Shown here: in pieces, positions 29,805 to 42,240 of the stretch
Numbering within the stretch: position 1 is the first letter of the stretch
Layout of the letters: every line of letters begins with the position of its first letter
Program-made: the position numbers and the translations under genes
Assembly: GCF_029227915.1 (NCBI RefSeq)
Contig: NC_079879.1
Coordinates: 18,168,001 to 18,232,000, forward strand
Length of the DNA stretch: 64,000 bases
From: Hydractinia symbiolongicarpus
Taxonomy: Eukaryota; Cnidaria; Hydrozoa; Anthoathecata; Hydractiniidae
Direction of reading: 5' to 3'
Notes under the pieces: model-generated
The model's database searches: none
Seen by the model: the letters and a program-made list of their open reading frames with translations, nothing else
What the model was told of the DNA's origin: nothing

Positions 29805-31420
29805 ATGGAAGAACAAATTAAAACATGGAAAAGATCACGTGTTATGCACAGAGTAGTCGCTAAAAAATGTCTTTCGGAAACACATGCTATTTTGCAGCAA
29901 AACGTAACGACAGAAACATTTCATAACTTAGAACAAGAACTTTTGACAAATGAGAAAATTCTTAACGAAAAGATGAACATTCTTAAGGATCTGGATGAGA
30001 AAATTTTATCGAATATTGATGAAGAACATGAAATGGAAAACGCTAGTTTGGACTGTTACGAATTTCAAAGAAGTGTAACGAAAGGTATAATTAATATTCA
30101 ATCTTGGTTGAAGCGAACTCATTTGGATAGTGTGTCTACTATTTCGGCTGACGAAGCGCGTAGTTTTCATTCTGCCACTTCTTTCTCTAAGTCCGCGAAG
30201 CTTCCTAAATTAACCTTGCAAAAGTTTAGCGGCGACCCTTTAAGCTTCCAGTCATTTTGGGACGGATTTGAGAGCGCTATACACTCAAACGAAATGCTTG
30301 ATGATATTTCGAGATTTAATTACTTAAAAGGACTGCTTGAAGGAAGCGCTAGTTTGAGCCTTCAAGGATTGGCGCTTACAACTGACAATTACAAGGTGGC
30401 TGTAAAAATTCTAAAGGAAAGATTTGGCGATACTCAAACTATTATCAGTGCTCAATGGATGCGCTCCTCAATATCGCACCTGCTAAAAGTTGTGATACGA
30501 CAGAATTGCGCACAATTTTTGATTTGATAGAAGTGCATACCCGTAATCTTCAGTCTCTTGACGTTGAATCCAAGCCGTATGGTCCAGTGTTAATTTCTAT
30601 TGTAATGAATAAACTACCAGGTGATTTTAAACTTGATATTACTCGTAAAATGCCGCAGGGAACATGGAAAATAGGCAACTTAATGAACTGCTTTAAAGAG
30701 GAACTCATGGCGCGCGAGCGCTGTTGTGCGATGGACCCTAACACAGGTTTTGTTTCCACATCCCCTTCTTCGACTCTTTTTACTCAGCAATATAACGCTG
30801 AAAGAAACCCTCGGAAACAGCAGCATGGACGAGTCAACTCTATCTCCTGTTCTTATTGTAAGGGTTCCCATAATTCTAACAGGTGTACTGTAGTTACAGA
30901 CGTCACAGCAAGGAAGCAAATCATTCGAGCTAAAAACAGATGTTTTAATTGTTTAAAGTCTGGACATCTCGTTAGAAATTGCAACTCTAAAAACACGTGC
31001 TTTAAGTGCAAGGGAAGACATCATATCTCCCTCTGTGACGCTAAGGGTAGAGGAGAGCGAAACAAAAATAACAACGATGGACAGGTTCCGCATTCTCAGG
31101 ATGATGAACAAAATCAATCATCAAATATGAACGTCGTTGGTTGCCATGACAGTACACTGCTGCAAACAGCAAATGCGCACTTGTTAAATACTGACGAAAA
31201 GTCCGTTGTTTTTTCTGGTTGCGTGCTCTTTGATAACTGTTCGCAAAAATCATTCATCACAAGTAACGCAAAACAACGATTAAAATTAAAAATCATCCGC
31301 AGCAAGATTTTAAACGTAAAAGTGTTTGGCGACAACTCTGAAAAACCTCGAAAATTACACGTCGTAAAGGTTAAAATTAAAAACGCCCATCCTAACGATT
31401 ATTCCGTAATCGAAGCGTAA
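29805..31420 (+). pseudogene. BEL/Pao gag, frameshifted
   Basis: I take the ATG at 29805 as the start; the frame is open from 29727. The first frame runs to 30527 and has the DUF1759-type BEL capsid core: L-P-K-L-T-L-Q-K-F-S-G-D, S-F-W-D-G-F-E-S-A-I-H and F-N-Y-L-K-G-L-L-E-G-S-A. Coding then moves to the frame starting at 30455, the two overlapping, which marks a frameshift. The second frame carries three CCHC-type knuckles (C-S-Y-C, C-F-N-C-L-K-S-G-H-L-V-R-N-C and C-F-K-C) near 30850-31030, then protease-proximal sequence, and ends at a stop at 31418-31420. Confidence 0.9.
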
Positions 31421-34400
31421 TCTAACCAAAGAGTCGATTTAGCGCAAACCCTTCTCCCAAACATTTGCCTTGCTGACAACAACGCCTCTGACAATAAACA
31501 GATCGACGTTCTTATAGGTGCAAATTATTATTGAAACTTTGTAACAGGACAAATTATAAAAACCGAGAACGCTCTTACCGCTGTTCAAACTATACTTGGT
31601 TGGACTCTTAACGGAAATGTGCGGGCATCTTCTTCGACTGTTAACGTTGCACACGTTTTACTTTCGCATGGCGGGCACGAACTGTCAACTGATAATCTAA
31701 AGAAATTTTGGCAAGTCGAGGACATAAATGAAGTAGATACTACGTTTAACATAGGTGAATTCAGCGAGAAAATTGATTTCGATGGAGAAACAAGATCACG
31801 AACAGATACCGGACAATTTCCAAAACAGCCGAAATCGGTTAACATCAGTCTTCCGCCGACTTAAGGCTAAGCCCGAGCTTCTGCAACAATACGACGACAT
31901 CATTAAACAGCAAAAACGTGACGGTATCATCGAGCAGGTGACAGAGCCGTCACCGCCGCCAGGTAAAGCCCATTACTTGCCCCATCATTACGTCTTAAAG
32001 GAAGATAAGTCCACAACCAAGGTGCGCATTGTTTACGATGCTTCTTCAAATTCTCCGTCACTCAACGATTGCTTGGAAAAGGGTCCTTCTCTTCTTCCTC
32101 TACTTATGGACATCCTTATCTGTTTTGGGACCTACAAGGTTGCGGTAGCAAGCGACATTAAACAAGCATTTTTAAATGTGGCGATCAACACACCTGATCG
32201 TGACTTCTTACGCTTCCTATGGTTTGACGATATAACAAAAGAAAATCCTCAACTCATGATATACCGATACACTCGTGTAATCTTTGGAATGAACGCTTCA
32301 CAGTTCCTTTTAGCTGCATGAATTATAAAGTAATTGGAAAAATACCAAAGTGCCGACCCTGACTTTGTGCTAGCTTTCTTAGAAAACCTTTATGTCGACG
32401 ACAGCATTGGCGGAGGAGATACCAGCGATCAGGTGTTCACATTTTACCAAAAGGCAAAAGCACGGCTTAAGGAAGCTGGTTTAATCTTACGAAAATGGCG
32501 TTCTAACAGTCCAACTCTCCAAGCGCAAATCTCCAAATTTGAAATCGAGGATCCAGCTCCTCCCGATGAAAAAATCTTGGGCATCACATGGGATACGGCC
32601 AATGACGAAATGCAAATAGACCTGTCAAGACAAAAACAGTTAGCTCAATCCGACGTCCTTCTAACTAAACGCAACATCCTAAAAATCATCGCATCGATTT
32701 ACGACCCAGTCGGTTTGGTTTCGCCCCTCGTTGTACCGTTTAAGGTATTCTTCCAGAAGTTATGCACAACCGTAAACGATTGGGACACTGAGGTTAGTGA
32801 GGAATTAAAGGACGAATGGAATTCGTTAATACAGTTATTTTCAATCTCGTCGAAATATCGATTGCCACGTTATTACTTCGCTAACTATCCTTTAAGTGAT
32901 TTGAAAGACATCACCCTGCATGGCTTTTGTGATGCAAGTAAAAGATCATACGCTGCTGTTGTCTACATTATTGGAACGTTATCAAACGGACGCTCTGTTG
33001 GACGCATTGTGTGTAGTAAAACAAAAGTATCCCCTCTCAATGAACTGTCTATCCCTAGACTGGAGCTTCTCTCATGCTTACTTCTTTCTTCCTTATTTGC
33101 GTGCATTAGTCAGTCGTTAGGTAGCGCCGTTCCAGTAGCTTTGAAATTTTGTTGGAGCGACTCAATTGATGCACTATGTTGGGTTAGAAATAATAATTCT
33201 AGTAAGCCATTTGTTAAGAACAGAGTGACAAAAATTAGGGATTTAACGCCTCCAGCTGTGGAGGCGTTAAATCCCTAATGTGGAGATTTTGTCCCGGAAA
33301 GTTGAATCCTGCTGATTTACCATCTCGTGGTGTGAACAAGGCGAATAAAAACAATTGGTTTCAAACATGGACTGTCGGACCTAGTTTTATATATGAAGAT
33401 CAACTACAATGGCCGGAAGAACCAAATAATAATAAAATAAAAATTACAAGTGTTAATCCCGGGACCGTTGATCCTGGGCAGTCAGTCAAGGATCAACGGC
33501 CCAACAGTGTTCCTAATAAATGTTCTACACTGCATTCTGTACTCTCCCACCAGAACTTAGACACTGTAAAAAATGTTTGTTCTACTAAGCCTGTTTTATC
33601 TGATGAATGTCCTGTTATTTACAAACGGACCGTGGACCTTGAGGATCATCTTCAAGATCAACGGCCCAGCCTTAGACAACGGACTGGGGACGTTGGGGTT
33701 CGACCCCAAGGTCAACAGCCCTATTTTTCAGGTAGCATAATAAATTCAAGAACTCTACCTATCGAGGAGCTGGTCAACTCCACACCTGTAAACCTACGAC
33801 GAATATTTGACGTCGAACGATTCAGCTCAATGCACAAACTTTTGCGCGTTACAGCTTACGTGATTAAATTTATTGATTGTCTAAAATCTCGAATTAATGG
33901 TAACGTATCGAAACAAACCTTGTTGTCAACTGAAGATCTTGAACATGCAGAACTTTTGTGGGTTAAAACATGTCAAAAGGACTTAACAAGCCGTTTAAAT
34001 CAGTTAAATAATACTCTTAGGCTTTTTATTGACAAAGATGACATCATCCGCTGCAAAGGACGGATCCTGTATGCCAACTTGCCGTACGACTCTAAATATC
34101 CCATCTTGTTACCTGGTGACTCATACCATACCTATCAACGTTAATTATACGAAGAGTCCACCAACAAACCTTTCATGCAGGTGTGAAACACACGCTTTGT
34201 CGCATTCGAGAAAAATATTGGATTCTGCAATGTCGAAAATATGTACGTGCTATTGTAAACAAATGTGTTTACAGTAAAAGGTTGTTTGGGAAGGCTTACA
34301 AGTCCACAGAATCTGCCAACTTACCCCCCTTTCGTGTTTCTGCAAGCTATCCATTTCAATCTACAGGAGTGGATTACTTGGGACCACTCATGGTCAAACC

Positions 34401-35402
34401 TATATTTAACGAAGATCAAAGCGCAATGTTTCCGGTACATGTTGCACTATTTACCTGCGCTGTTACTCGTGCAGTCCATCTGGATGTAGTACCCGATCAG
34501 TCAGCCTCGTCGTTTATACGAACTTTAAAACGATTTATAGCCAGACGCGGCATACCTACGTTATTGATTTCCGACAACGCAACGTGCTTTAAAAACGAAG
34601 AACTTAGGTTAAGTGAAGAGTTATCTAAATTAAACGTAAAATAGAAATATATAGTTAAAGCAGCCCCATGGTGGGGCGGATTTTGGGAACGTTTGGTTCA
34701 ATCTGTTAAAGGTCATTAACAAAGGCCTTGTTTCGAAGTAGTATATCTTATGAAGAACTTCAAACGGTGCTATGCGAAGTTGAAAGCCTTCTTAACTGTA
34801 GACCTTTAACATACATCTATAACGATGACATCGAGGAGGTGCTCACTCCATCACATTTAATGCATGGTCGCAACATATGTAGGCCTTGTGTTCAGTCTGG
34901 AGATGCGGACGAACTTGATAGCAAGGCAAAACTTTCAAAACGAATGATGTACATAAAGACCTTAAAGGAGCATTTTTGGAATCGATTCAGTAACGAATAC
35001 ATAACCAATCTGAGAAAGTTTCACGCACAAGGACCAAGTCACAGTCGTTCTGTTGAGCTTGGAGAAATAGTCATTATTCATTCTGATAAGAAGCGCATCA
35101 ATTGGCGTATAGGAAAGGTGACGTACCTTATTACGAGCAGGGACAATAACGTCCGTGCAGCTATAGTTAAAGTGTTTACGCCGTATACCAAAGTCATTAA
35201 CTATATGAAGCGACCAATTGAAAAATTGTATCCCTTAGAGGTAAAGAGCGTTGAATCTGTGAGTTACGAGGAGAAACAAGAAAGTATGAAAATTATGGAC
35301 AGCGATATGACAGTTATAGCCGATGACACTGCAACGGAACGCCCCAGAAGGATTGCAGCAGACAATAGCATTCTTATACGACGTATTCTGGGGCAAACCT
35401 GA
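31421..35402 (+). pseudogene. BEL/Pao pol (protease-RT-RNase H-integrase), broken
   Basis: After the stop at 31420, D-V-L-I-G-A-N-Y-Y of the protease region is followed by another stop. Reverse transcriptase runs through 31755-32321 (V-R-I-V-Y-D-A-S-S, S-D-I-K-Q-A-F-L) and, past two stops, 32334-33278 with the catalytic Y-V-D-D-S and an RNase H-like F-C-D-A-S-K. 33278-34144 and 34183-34644 hold the connection and the integrase: a zinc-binding region, V-D-Y-L-G-P-L and I-S-D-N-A-T-C-F of the DDE core. 34728-35402 is the integrase C-terminus, with H-L-M-H-G-R and W-R-I-G-K-V. No envelope-type frame follows; the 3' LTR starts about 75 bases later. Confidence 0.92.
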
Positions 35403-35476
35403 CATTGTATATACTCTTTAGTTTTTATGCATCTTAACGTAGTAATTGTTGAACACTTTTGTTCAAGGGGGGAGTG

Positions 35477-35617
35477 TGTCAGATCTCTCTGGTGGAGAGC
35501 CTCCCTTACTTTGGATATATTTTTGTGTAGTGAACTAGGTAATAGTTGAAACTTTATGTTTGAGAAAGAAAAACTTAATATTCAGTCTGATCGTAATTCT
35601 TTTCCCGGGATCCAACA
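35477..35617 (+). repeat. BEL 3' LTR
   Basis: 141 bp, bounded by the purine tract on the left and the AACAG target duplication on the right. Confidence 0.92.
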
Positions 35618-35619
35618 AA

Positions 35620-35916
35620 CAGATCAACAGCATCGTCAACATAGATTTAGCAGGCCTGGAACTAGCAAACCTGCGCCAATCTCTTTCTCTCTTAAACAAA
35701 GAATACCAGGTAAACAAAATTTTTGTAGAGGCTTCCTCTCTTGGATTCTTCCCTAGAAGAATCCGGGACCTATCGAGCTTCTGCAGACAGTTTGGTTACC
35801 TGATTGTAAAACGCATGATGAATAAAATTTCTGAGGTAGCGATAAGAAGCTCGTATTTTATCTATGTTAGGATGAATATGGTATGGGAAAACCCTTCCAT
35901 ACTAAAATTTTATTAA
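35620..35916 (+). pseudogene. Possible LINE reverse-transcriptase tail fragment
   Basis: Directly after the BEL target duplication a frame continues for about 95 codons. It has I-F-V-E-A-S-S-L-G-F-F and, further on, E-V-A-I-R-S-S-Y-F-I-Y, followed by an A/T-rich end and TTTATTTTATTG. The F-x-E-x-S-x-L-G and A-x-R-x-S-Y-x-I pair resembles the C-terminal region of LINE polymerases. The codons before 35618 belong to the LTR and are artefactual. Confidence 0.35.
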
Positions 35917-38487
35917 TTTTTATTTTATTGACCATAATTTTATTATTTCCAATTATTGTGAGAGAAACGTACTTATTTTAATTATTTTAATTGTACACGA
36001 TGTATAAATCATTAATTCTTTTTACATACAAAATAAAGTTGAATTCATGAATTACAATGGTTCTTTATGCTGAAATGCTTAAATGTCATAAGAAAGTCTC
36101 GTTTTTTCGTATCTAAACCCAACTATCCGCGCTACAAATTACGCGCTACAAATTACCGTCTACCGACTGAAATGATAAGGAAAATTAATCGACTGAAAAC
36201 ATGCGTGAATCATGCGCTAAAAGTTTGCCAGTGTAGTGTGTTGAAACATTGTATGATTGCAAGCTGTTATTATTTGTACTAATTGATACCAACAAAAAGT
36301 AATCCCTTTTTGAAGGATGTCCTTCCTACCCACTCTGCACATTTAAAAATTTTCAAAGCAAAGTCGCCTTCCCTTATCCTTTGTGTTTTTTATAATTCAC
36401 ATTTTTTTTAACTTAAAATTTTGTTATTTTTCGTTATACTTTGTTAAGTCTATGAAAAATAAACAAAAATGGAAATTATTCTTTATCGAGTTTTTCGTGC
36501 GAGAAAAAATAACATTGACGCCGTCATTATTTTATTTCGATAATTTTTTGCATTCTGCATCTTGCATCACGCATCCCGTGTCCCGGTTAGCATCCCGCAT
36601 CCCACTTTTCCGATATGCCCTTTTATCGATGGGCAGGGTTGTCTTGAAGCGAGGTGAAAATACATCAATCTTATTTTCATCATATTACTTGCAATGTATA
36701 TTCGTGCAGTTTATCAACAACCTACTTTGTGGGTTGCTGTTATTTCTCATTAGCCCACGCATAACAACCAAACCACACACAGGCCTTATCAACCTTATTC
36801 TCGGGTTGTCGTTTAGAGAGGGGATAATTACAGTTGCTTTACTTAAACTTTGGTAAAAATTGTTTTTTTCTAATTCTTTTGTTTTTTTTGATCAGAGATT
36901 TGTTTGATAGTGCATAACAAAGTAGCTTGTGGCCTTATGACGTCAATCACATACAGCTTGTTTACTTTCATTTGCAGGTTATCAAGGCAATTCTACTCCA
37001 AATAAAAGACATGCCTCTCTAATTATCTATGCAGGAGAGCATGTATACATTCCTCATGGTAGTCGATTGACGTCAAAGAACACAAGCTGCAGCCTTGCAG
37101 CTAACTGATTATTATTATGCTGATGCGTCAAAATGCTCAGCGGAGCCTAAATATTTGTTTGTTTGTTTTTTTATAATCCGAAACATATAATGTAGTGACT
37201 TTTTTATTCTAGTAAGTAAAAGAATTTAAAATTGGACTGTATATTATTGCAAAACGCGCCCTTCACCAACACATGGCGCAGACACAACAGACTGATGAAG
37301 TGGCGCCAATTTGCTTCCTTTTTAAGATAAAGGGAATGACACACAAAAAACAAAAAACAGGCGAACGAAGTTATAAGAAACTGCTTTGTGCTTGGGGCAA
37401 CCTGTTAAAGAATGGAACTTCGGCATTCAATTCGAAAAGATTCCAAAAATTTAGGGAACGTAATACATTTGTCAACTCTATTCGGTTTTGAGAACGGGGA
37501 GCTGAGGAAGGGAGTACTTTGTTTTTTATAAATATTATTATCCTTCACGCTTTTTATTTTAATTCTATTTATGTCTTTGGAAAACACTTGGACCAGGAAT
37601 ATCATAGACTTTTTCAAAATTGATATGAAATCAAATTTTAAATTTTGTGGACATGAGTAAAGAAAACATTTCATCAAATTTTTCATTTAATTTTATTATT
37701 TTTTTCAAAATACCCAGGTCATTTCCCGATTATTGGCGGAACTTTTACATTACATATCATTATAACAAATAATCATACAATTAAATCATTTTCAATCAAT
37801 TTTAGGAACTGATATCTTCTATAGCCTTTGATGATGTTACCGACCAAGAACGGCAAAGATGTTGAAGTCAGCAAATAATATTTTTGACTAAAGAGCCATA
37901 TAAATCCTTTGCCTAATAGAGTTAAAGTGAACCGTGTAAGAATAGATAAAAAGATTATTTACAACCGGTAGGTTAATGGTGTGTAAGATTAAAATTACCA
38001 TGATTAAGACAGGTACTATAATTCTTCTTCAGCTTGTTGTGCGATTTAGGTTACCTAACGACTGAGTTTTAGAGGCAGGTGAAGACATCTTTATCTTCAA
38101 TATCTTTTGATAAGACAACAATTTACGTTAATGGCTTGATCACTACAGCAACGATAAATTACGAAATGCCTTTGTTGTTTTCTTTTGTTAAATAATAAGA
38201 AAAGTAACGCGCTTAATTTTTATGTAAGATGACAAATCCTTGTTTTGCAAAACACATGTTCGGATTACACATGGCAAGTTTTATTTCAGCTAGCAAATCA
38301 AGTGCCACATGCTACGTATAAGACCACTTCTTGTCATCACATATCACCACACTTGCTCCGCAAAATTACAAAAATCCTAGTATCAACAAGCTAAACCTTA
38401 GCTTACTTGAAATAGTCTGCTCGAAAAAGTTCTGCAAAAAACACATATTCAAAGCAGATATCTAATGTATTAAGTAAATTATGATTG
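35917..38487. other. Noncoding stretch with minor repeats
   Basis: GCATCCCG-type simple repeats lie at about 36549-36605. An AATAAA is at about 36032. Frames at 36383-36856 and 37273-37491 are open but show no domain and no convincing splice context; the second (72 codons, Lys-rich) is the better candidate for a real exon. Confidence 0.3.
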
Positions 38488-41453
38488 TCACCATCCATTT
38501 TCTGTGAATTCTGTGTAGGTGAAACCTATGTGAAAAAGCTTAATCCGAGTGTGAGCGAAAAAAAAGAAAATAAATTAACGTTATCTTTTTTGGCGTCGAA
38601 TATTTGCGTTATTAAGATTTGTAAAATAAAAGAACATTTCTAAATCTTGTTTCATGCTCTCATTTTTCTCATTTTTATTATTTTAGTTTTTACACGAGGT
38701 TAGTTCGTGCGGTTGACCAGACTGGCTTGTATAGCCGAGGTCTCGGATACTCCATTAAACCTTCTACTAAAAATAAATCGTGTTTATGTGAGAAGCGAGC
38801 CAGCCTGCCTTGTCGAGATCTTACTTAAATTTCCCCAGATGCAGGCGAGGCAGAATGGATTTTTCTTATGAAAACACATTTTTTTATGCTGACGTGAATA
38901 ATTCCTTGTGTTAGATTTTTTTTCGGTATTGTTTTTATTCTTCAAAGCCGTCTGTAGAAGTCGCCCCATAGCCAATAAAAGCAAGTGTAACAAGAGCCTA
39001 CCTTTTTCTATTGTCAATCCACGTAGTTTGATTTTGTTTTCTTCGTGTGCTTCTTTACCTTTTAACCGACAAATCCTAAAAGAAAGAATGAAGTTACATT
39101 AAACAAAAATAATGAATGTATTGTGGCGAGCCTACAAATGGCCCCACACCACTTTTACAATATTTATTGATTATTAATGGTACCGGTGGTGGAGTTCTGG
39201 CAGATATAAAATGTATCGTTCGTGATTTTAACAATCCATTTTGCCAAACTTTCTTAGCTAAGGCCCCTTAGCTGGAAAAATTTAGTGTTACAGTCCAAAT
39301 AAACGTTACTAACTGACACGAGTACTTCAACAACAGGTATTTATAAAATTCCATGTTGAAAATATTCGTTTTGTATGGAAGGCTTGAAATATTTTGTTTT
39401 GGTTGAAAGTTTAACAACAAAAGTATCAATATAACATAAATATATTATGTTTTCTATCTAGCTTTCAGTAGCTGCGTGTTTTCTTTTTATTGTATATAAG
39501 TTGAATTCAACACGAGGTTTAAATATGTTAGTAATATTTTTTTGCTTGTGATTGTGCTTTTTCTGTTGTTTTTTTTGTGCACAAATGTTCGATATTTTAA
39601 ATGACTGCTAATACGGTTAGCTACTAAGGTATCTAGCTTTTGGGTAGTTTTATCTTGAACATAATTTACTCTGCAAACGCTATGTCAATGTTTAATATAT
39701 ATATGTGAGTATTGATTGGTTTAAAATGGTGGAAATTATACGCTTCACTGAACACGAATATAAACAATACTATGGCGAAAGAAAAAAAAGAAACCGTTAT
39801 CTATATTTTTTTTGAAAAATTTATTCAAAAATTACGATTTTAATACTCCACAGTTTAAAAGTTGTGACTGCAGCTATAATATATAAAATAGCAAAAAAAG
39901 GTATCATTGACTTACTTGGTAATAAATCATATATACATAACCCAAATCATTTTTTGACCTCAGAATTTAGTGACTTTCTTGTAAAGATAAAAAGAACAAG
40001 AAGAAGTTTCTATTGTGGACAAGTTTGAATAATTTAACCATTTTCTCGTAGCAGTTATTTTTTGATAATCCCAAGCAACAGTAGCTATGAACTTTTTCGA
40101 GAATGTGATAACCTCCAATGCCATTGGGAGCAAAAAGAGTCCTAATTTTTTTTAATTGTGAGTCTTTCGTCTATATTTGCAAGAGATTTTCGCGCAAATA
40201 AAAATACTAAAAAAAGTTTTTTCTTGTTGCTAGTAAATATCCTTTTTTTTCGACAGCACAAAATATATTTAAAGAACTTTGTGCTACAGTTACAGTCTGG
40301 TTTGACTTGCGTTGTAAATGTACCATTTTTGGCGACGAATTAAAAAGACTACAAAATGGCTGCTAATTTTGACTCAAGTGACTTACACAAAAGTCGAGCT
40401 AATGGCGGCCAAAAAGCACTAAGGAAGAAAACAAAATTTCAAATCATTTAAATTTTATATTAGCCATCCTAAAATTTATAAAAATGACAGAAAGGTTAGC
40501 ATACAGGAGTAATGCACCTAAAGCCAGTCAACACAGAAACAATAGCTTTACATTCTTTTGGATGAATTTATTACCATTTTAAAGGTAGTAAAACTTTGAA
40601 TATAATCACGGGTTGTCTTTTGCTTCTAAGACAACGCGTGCTAAAACAAGCTTTTTATTTTACTAAAAAATTAGTCTGTATGTTAAAATATGTAAATAAT
40701 TGAAATTTTCTTATTTCTTAGCATAACAATAAAAAAAGATTAAATTCATCATTGAAAATTACAGTTTTTCTAGATAGTTGTAAAATGTGTATTATTTCTT
40801 ATACCTGTTCTTTGGTTCTTGTATTGCACATTATGGTTTATAATGTGTAGGAATGATGTTATTTATTTGCGATGATCCTTTGCGAAGAATGCCTGTGCCA
40901 AGAATGTGTATCGAGATAATCTACAATTTCTTACCTTAATGATAATCTTTTTTTACTTTGCTTGTGTTTTGAAGTTGCTCGAGATTGTTTCAGTTCTTCC
41001 AGAGTTGCCTTTAGTTCTTTTAAATTTTTCTTTATTTCAATAAGTTTTGATGGGTTCGGCCTCCAATCTGTGAATGTTTGTCTTTTTAAGCTATTTGAAG
41101 AACATTCAAATGGGGTTTCGTCATACTTTTCTAAACTTTCATACGCTTTAGCTTGATGATCTTTAATGCCATAGGGTGTCATACATTCGCTCTCTGAACT
41201 ACTTGTATTCGTGGAATCCTGTCTTGCAAAAGTATCACAGACAGTAGACGCAGTAATTGTATTATTTTCATCTTTGTCTTCAGTGGTTTTCTCGGATATG
41301 CTCCTTGGAGTTTTATATTCCGAAATATTTAGAAACAGTTCGTCAGCTAAGGTAGCTTTTAGAGCGCCAAGTGTCAAAGAAAAATCGTTGGAGAGACCAT
41401 TTCTTCTTGTTGTTAGTAACATAGCTTGTTGGCACACGTTATAATGTGTTCAA
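38488..41453 (-). CDS. Spliced gene of unknown function (two exons supported, third possible)
   Basis: Exon A, 40935-41453, begins after TTTCATTTCAG; an in-frame TGA at its start means translation begins at the ATG at 41422. It encodes about 162 residues: Ser/Thr/Glu-rich, then a Lys/Glu/Leu-rich helix (L-K-E-L-K-A-T-L-E-E-L-K) likely to be a coiled coil, and a basic K-H-K-Q-S-K-K-R. Its apparent stop lies inside a donor, AAG/GTAAGA, so the exon really ends at 40935. Exon B, 39002-39075, has acceptor TTCTTTCTTTTAG, donor GTAGGC and matching phase, adding about 25 charged residues. A possible last exon, 38488-38525, follows TTTTTCACATAG in phase and reaches a TGA within 13 codons. No domain is recognised. 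A 5'-UTR exon may end at 42213. Confidence 0.5.
38715..38870. repeat. Hairpin-rich dispersed repeat, copy 3
   Basis: Contains GAAGCGAGCCAGCCTGCCTTGTCGAGATCT, then a gap and GGCGAGGCAGAATGGATTTTTC ending TATGAAAACACA. This parallels 4741-4830 with decayed stems. It lies in the intron or 3' part of the spliced minus-strand gene. Confidence 0.5.
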
Positions 41454-41529
41454 CTGAAATGAAATTTTAGTTGTAATAAAATTCGCCATGTAAATGTATT
41501 TAATATATATATTTTATTAAAAATAAAAT

Positions 41530-41568
41530 GTAAAAGCTTTTCGGCTTACGCCATCATCAGTACATAAA
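41530..41568 (-). repeat. Retroelement-like 3' end motif
   Basis: On the minus strand, CTGATGATGGCGTAAGCCGAAAAGCTTTTAC with a short stem (GTAAGCCGAAAAGCTT...) flanked by AT repeats resembles the '...GATGATG...AAGCCGAAA' ends of LINE or Penelope-type elements. It is only a fragment. Confidence 0.3.
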
Positions 41569-41664
41569 ATATATATAAAATAAAATATATATATTAGAAA
41601 TTTTAGTTGATTCATAGTAAGAACCTTGTTAACTTATTCGTTGTGCCATCTGAGAAATACACTA

Positions 41665-41935
41665 GGAATCACAAACTTCAATGCTGTTCTTGTTCTTCGC
41701 TACAACAGGCTTAGATGGTTTGGCCACCTAGAACACATGGGAGACGAAAGACGACTAAGCAAATAATTGAATACGAGATACCTCTGGGACAAATAGTAAA
41801 GGTGGTCATACGAAAAAATGGATGCATTGCATTAAAAAGACCTTGCCTGTTTGTATTTGGAAAAGGGAGTGGCTTAAGATAGAGAAAGGTGGAGAAATCT
41901 GATAAATCCAAGAAAACAGCATGCTGTCCAACCTT
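41665..41935 (+). pseudogene. LINE 3'-end coding remnant
   Basis: Across shifting frames the text reads R-L-R-W-F-G-H-L-E, R-R-L-S-K-Q-I-I-E-Y-E-I, a G-G-H-T-K-K-W-M-H-C-I-K-K segment and E-K-W-R-N-L-I-N-P. This is the well-known end of many LINE reverse transcriptases (W-x-G-H-x-x-R-M, then R-x-x-W-R). At least one stop and two frameshifts are present. It lies in the presumed first intron of the spliced minus-strand gene. Confidence 0.65.
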
Positions 41936-42207
41936 TAAGCATGGGGAACCGGAGACGTTAAACTGGATAGTGAGTGAGTAAGTTATTCAGCTTTTAAGCT
42001 TTTAATTGCGATACTATGATTAATTATTCTCTTTTTTTAAGTACCTCAGATTCGTGTGCAATACATCCCTGCCATAAAAATATCGTAATTTTAAATGTAC
42101 CTTTTTTCAGTAACATTCGTTATTAATGTTATAATACCTTACATGGGACATATTTTACATTCGCATAGAATATTTCTGACTTAGAAAATTAAAACAAACA
42201 ACACAAA

Positions 42208-42240
42208 CTTACTTGATAATGTAACGATATGGAAAACAGT
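42208..42240 (-). promoter_or_regulatory. Candidate 5'-UTR exon donor for the spliced minus-strand gene
   Basis: On the minus strand ATTATCAA is followed by GTAAGTTTG, a strong donor, at 42212/42213. It could pair with the acceptor at 41454 to give a 5'-UTR intron of about 760 bases containing the LINE fragment. The transcription start was not located. Confidence 0.35.

Larger units (their letters stand above)
29440..35617 (+). mobile_element. BEL/Pao LTR retrotransposon, complete ends, broken coding
   Basis: LTRs of 141 bp (29440-29580 and 35477-35617) start TGTCAGATC and end CCAACA, and differ at three positions that I can see. The target duplication is AACAG (29435-29439 and 35618-35622). 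The primer-binding region is TGGTGCCGAGAACCGGGAA at 29583, typical of BEL elements. A CAAGGGGGGAGTG purine tract precedes the 3' LTR. The coding part has several frameshifts and stops, so the copy is inactive. Confidence 0.95.

Noticed and set aside
30550-31845. Minus-strand frames inside the BEL element
   Set aside because: Antisense shadows of gag and pol.
35402-35476. Envelope-like gene after BEL pol
   Set aside because: Only about 75 noncoding bases lie between the last pol stop and the 3' LTR.
36383-36856. 157-codon plus-strand frame
   Set aside because: Phe/Leu/Ile-rich AT-driven composition, a simple-repeat section inside, no domain and no splice context.
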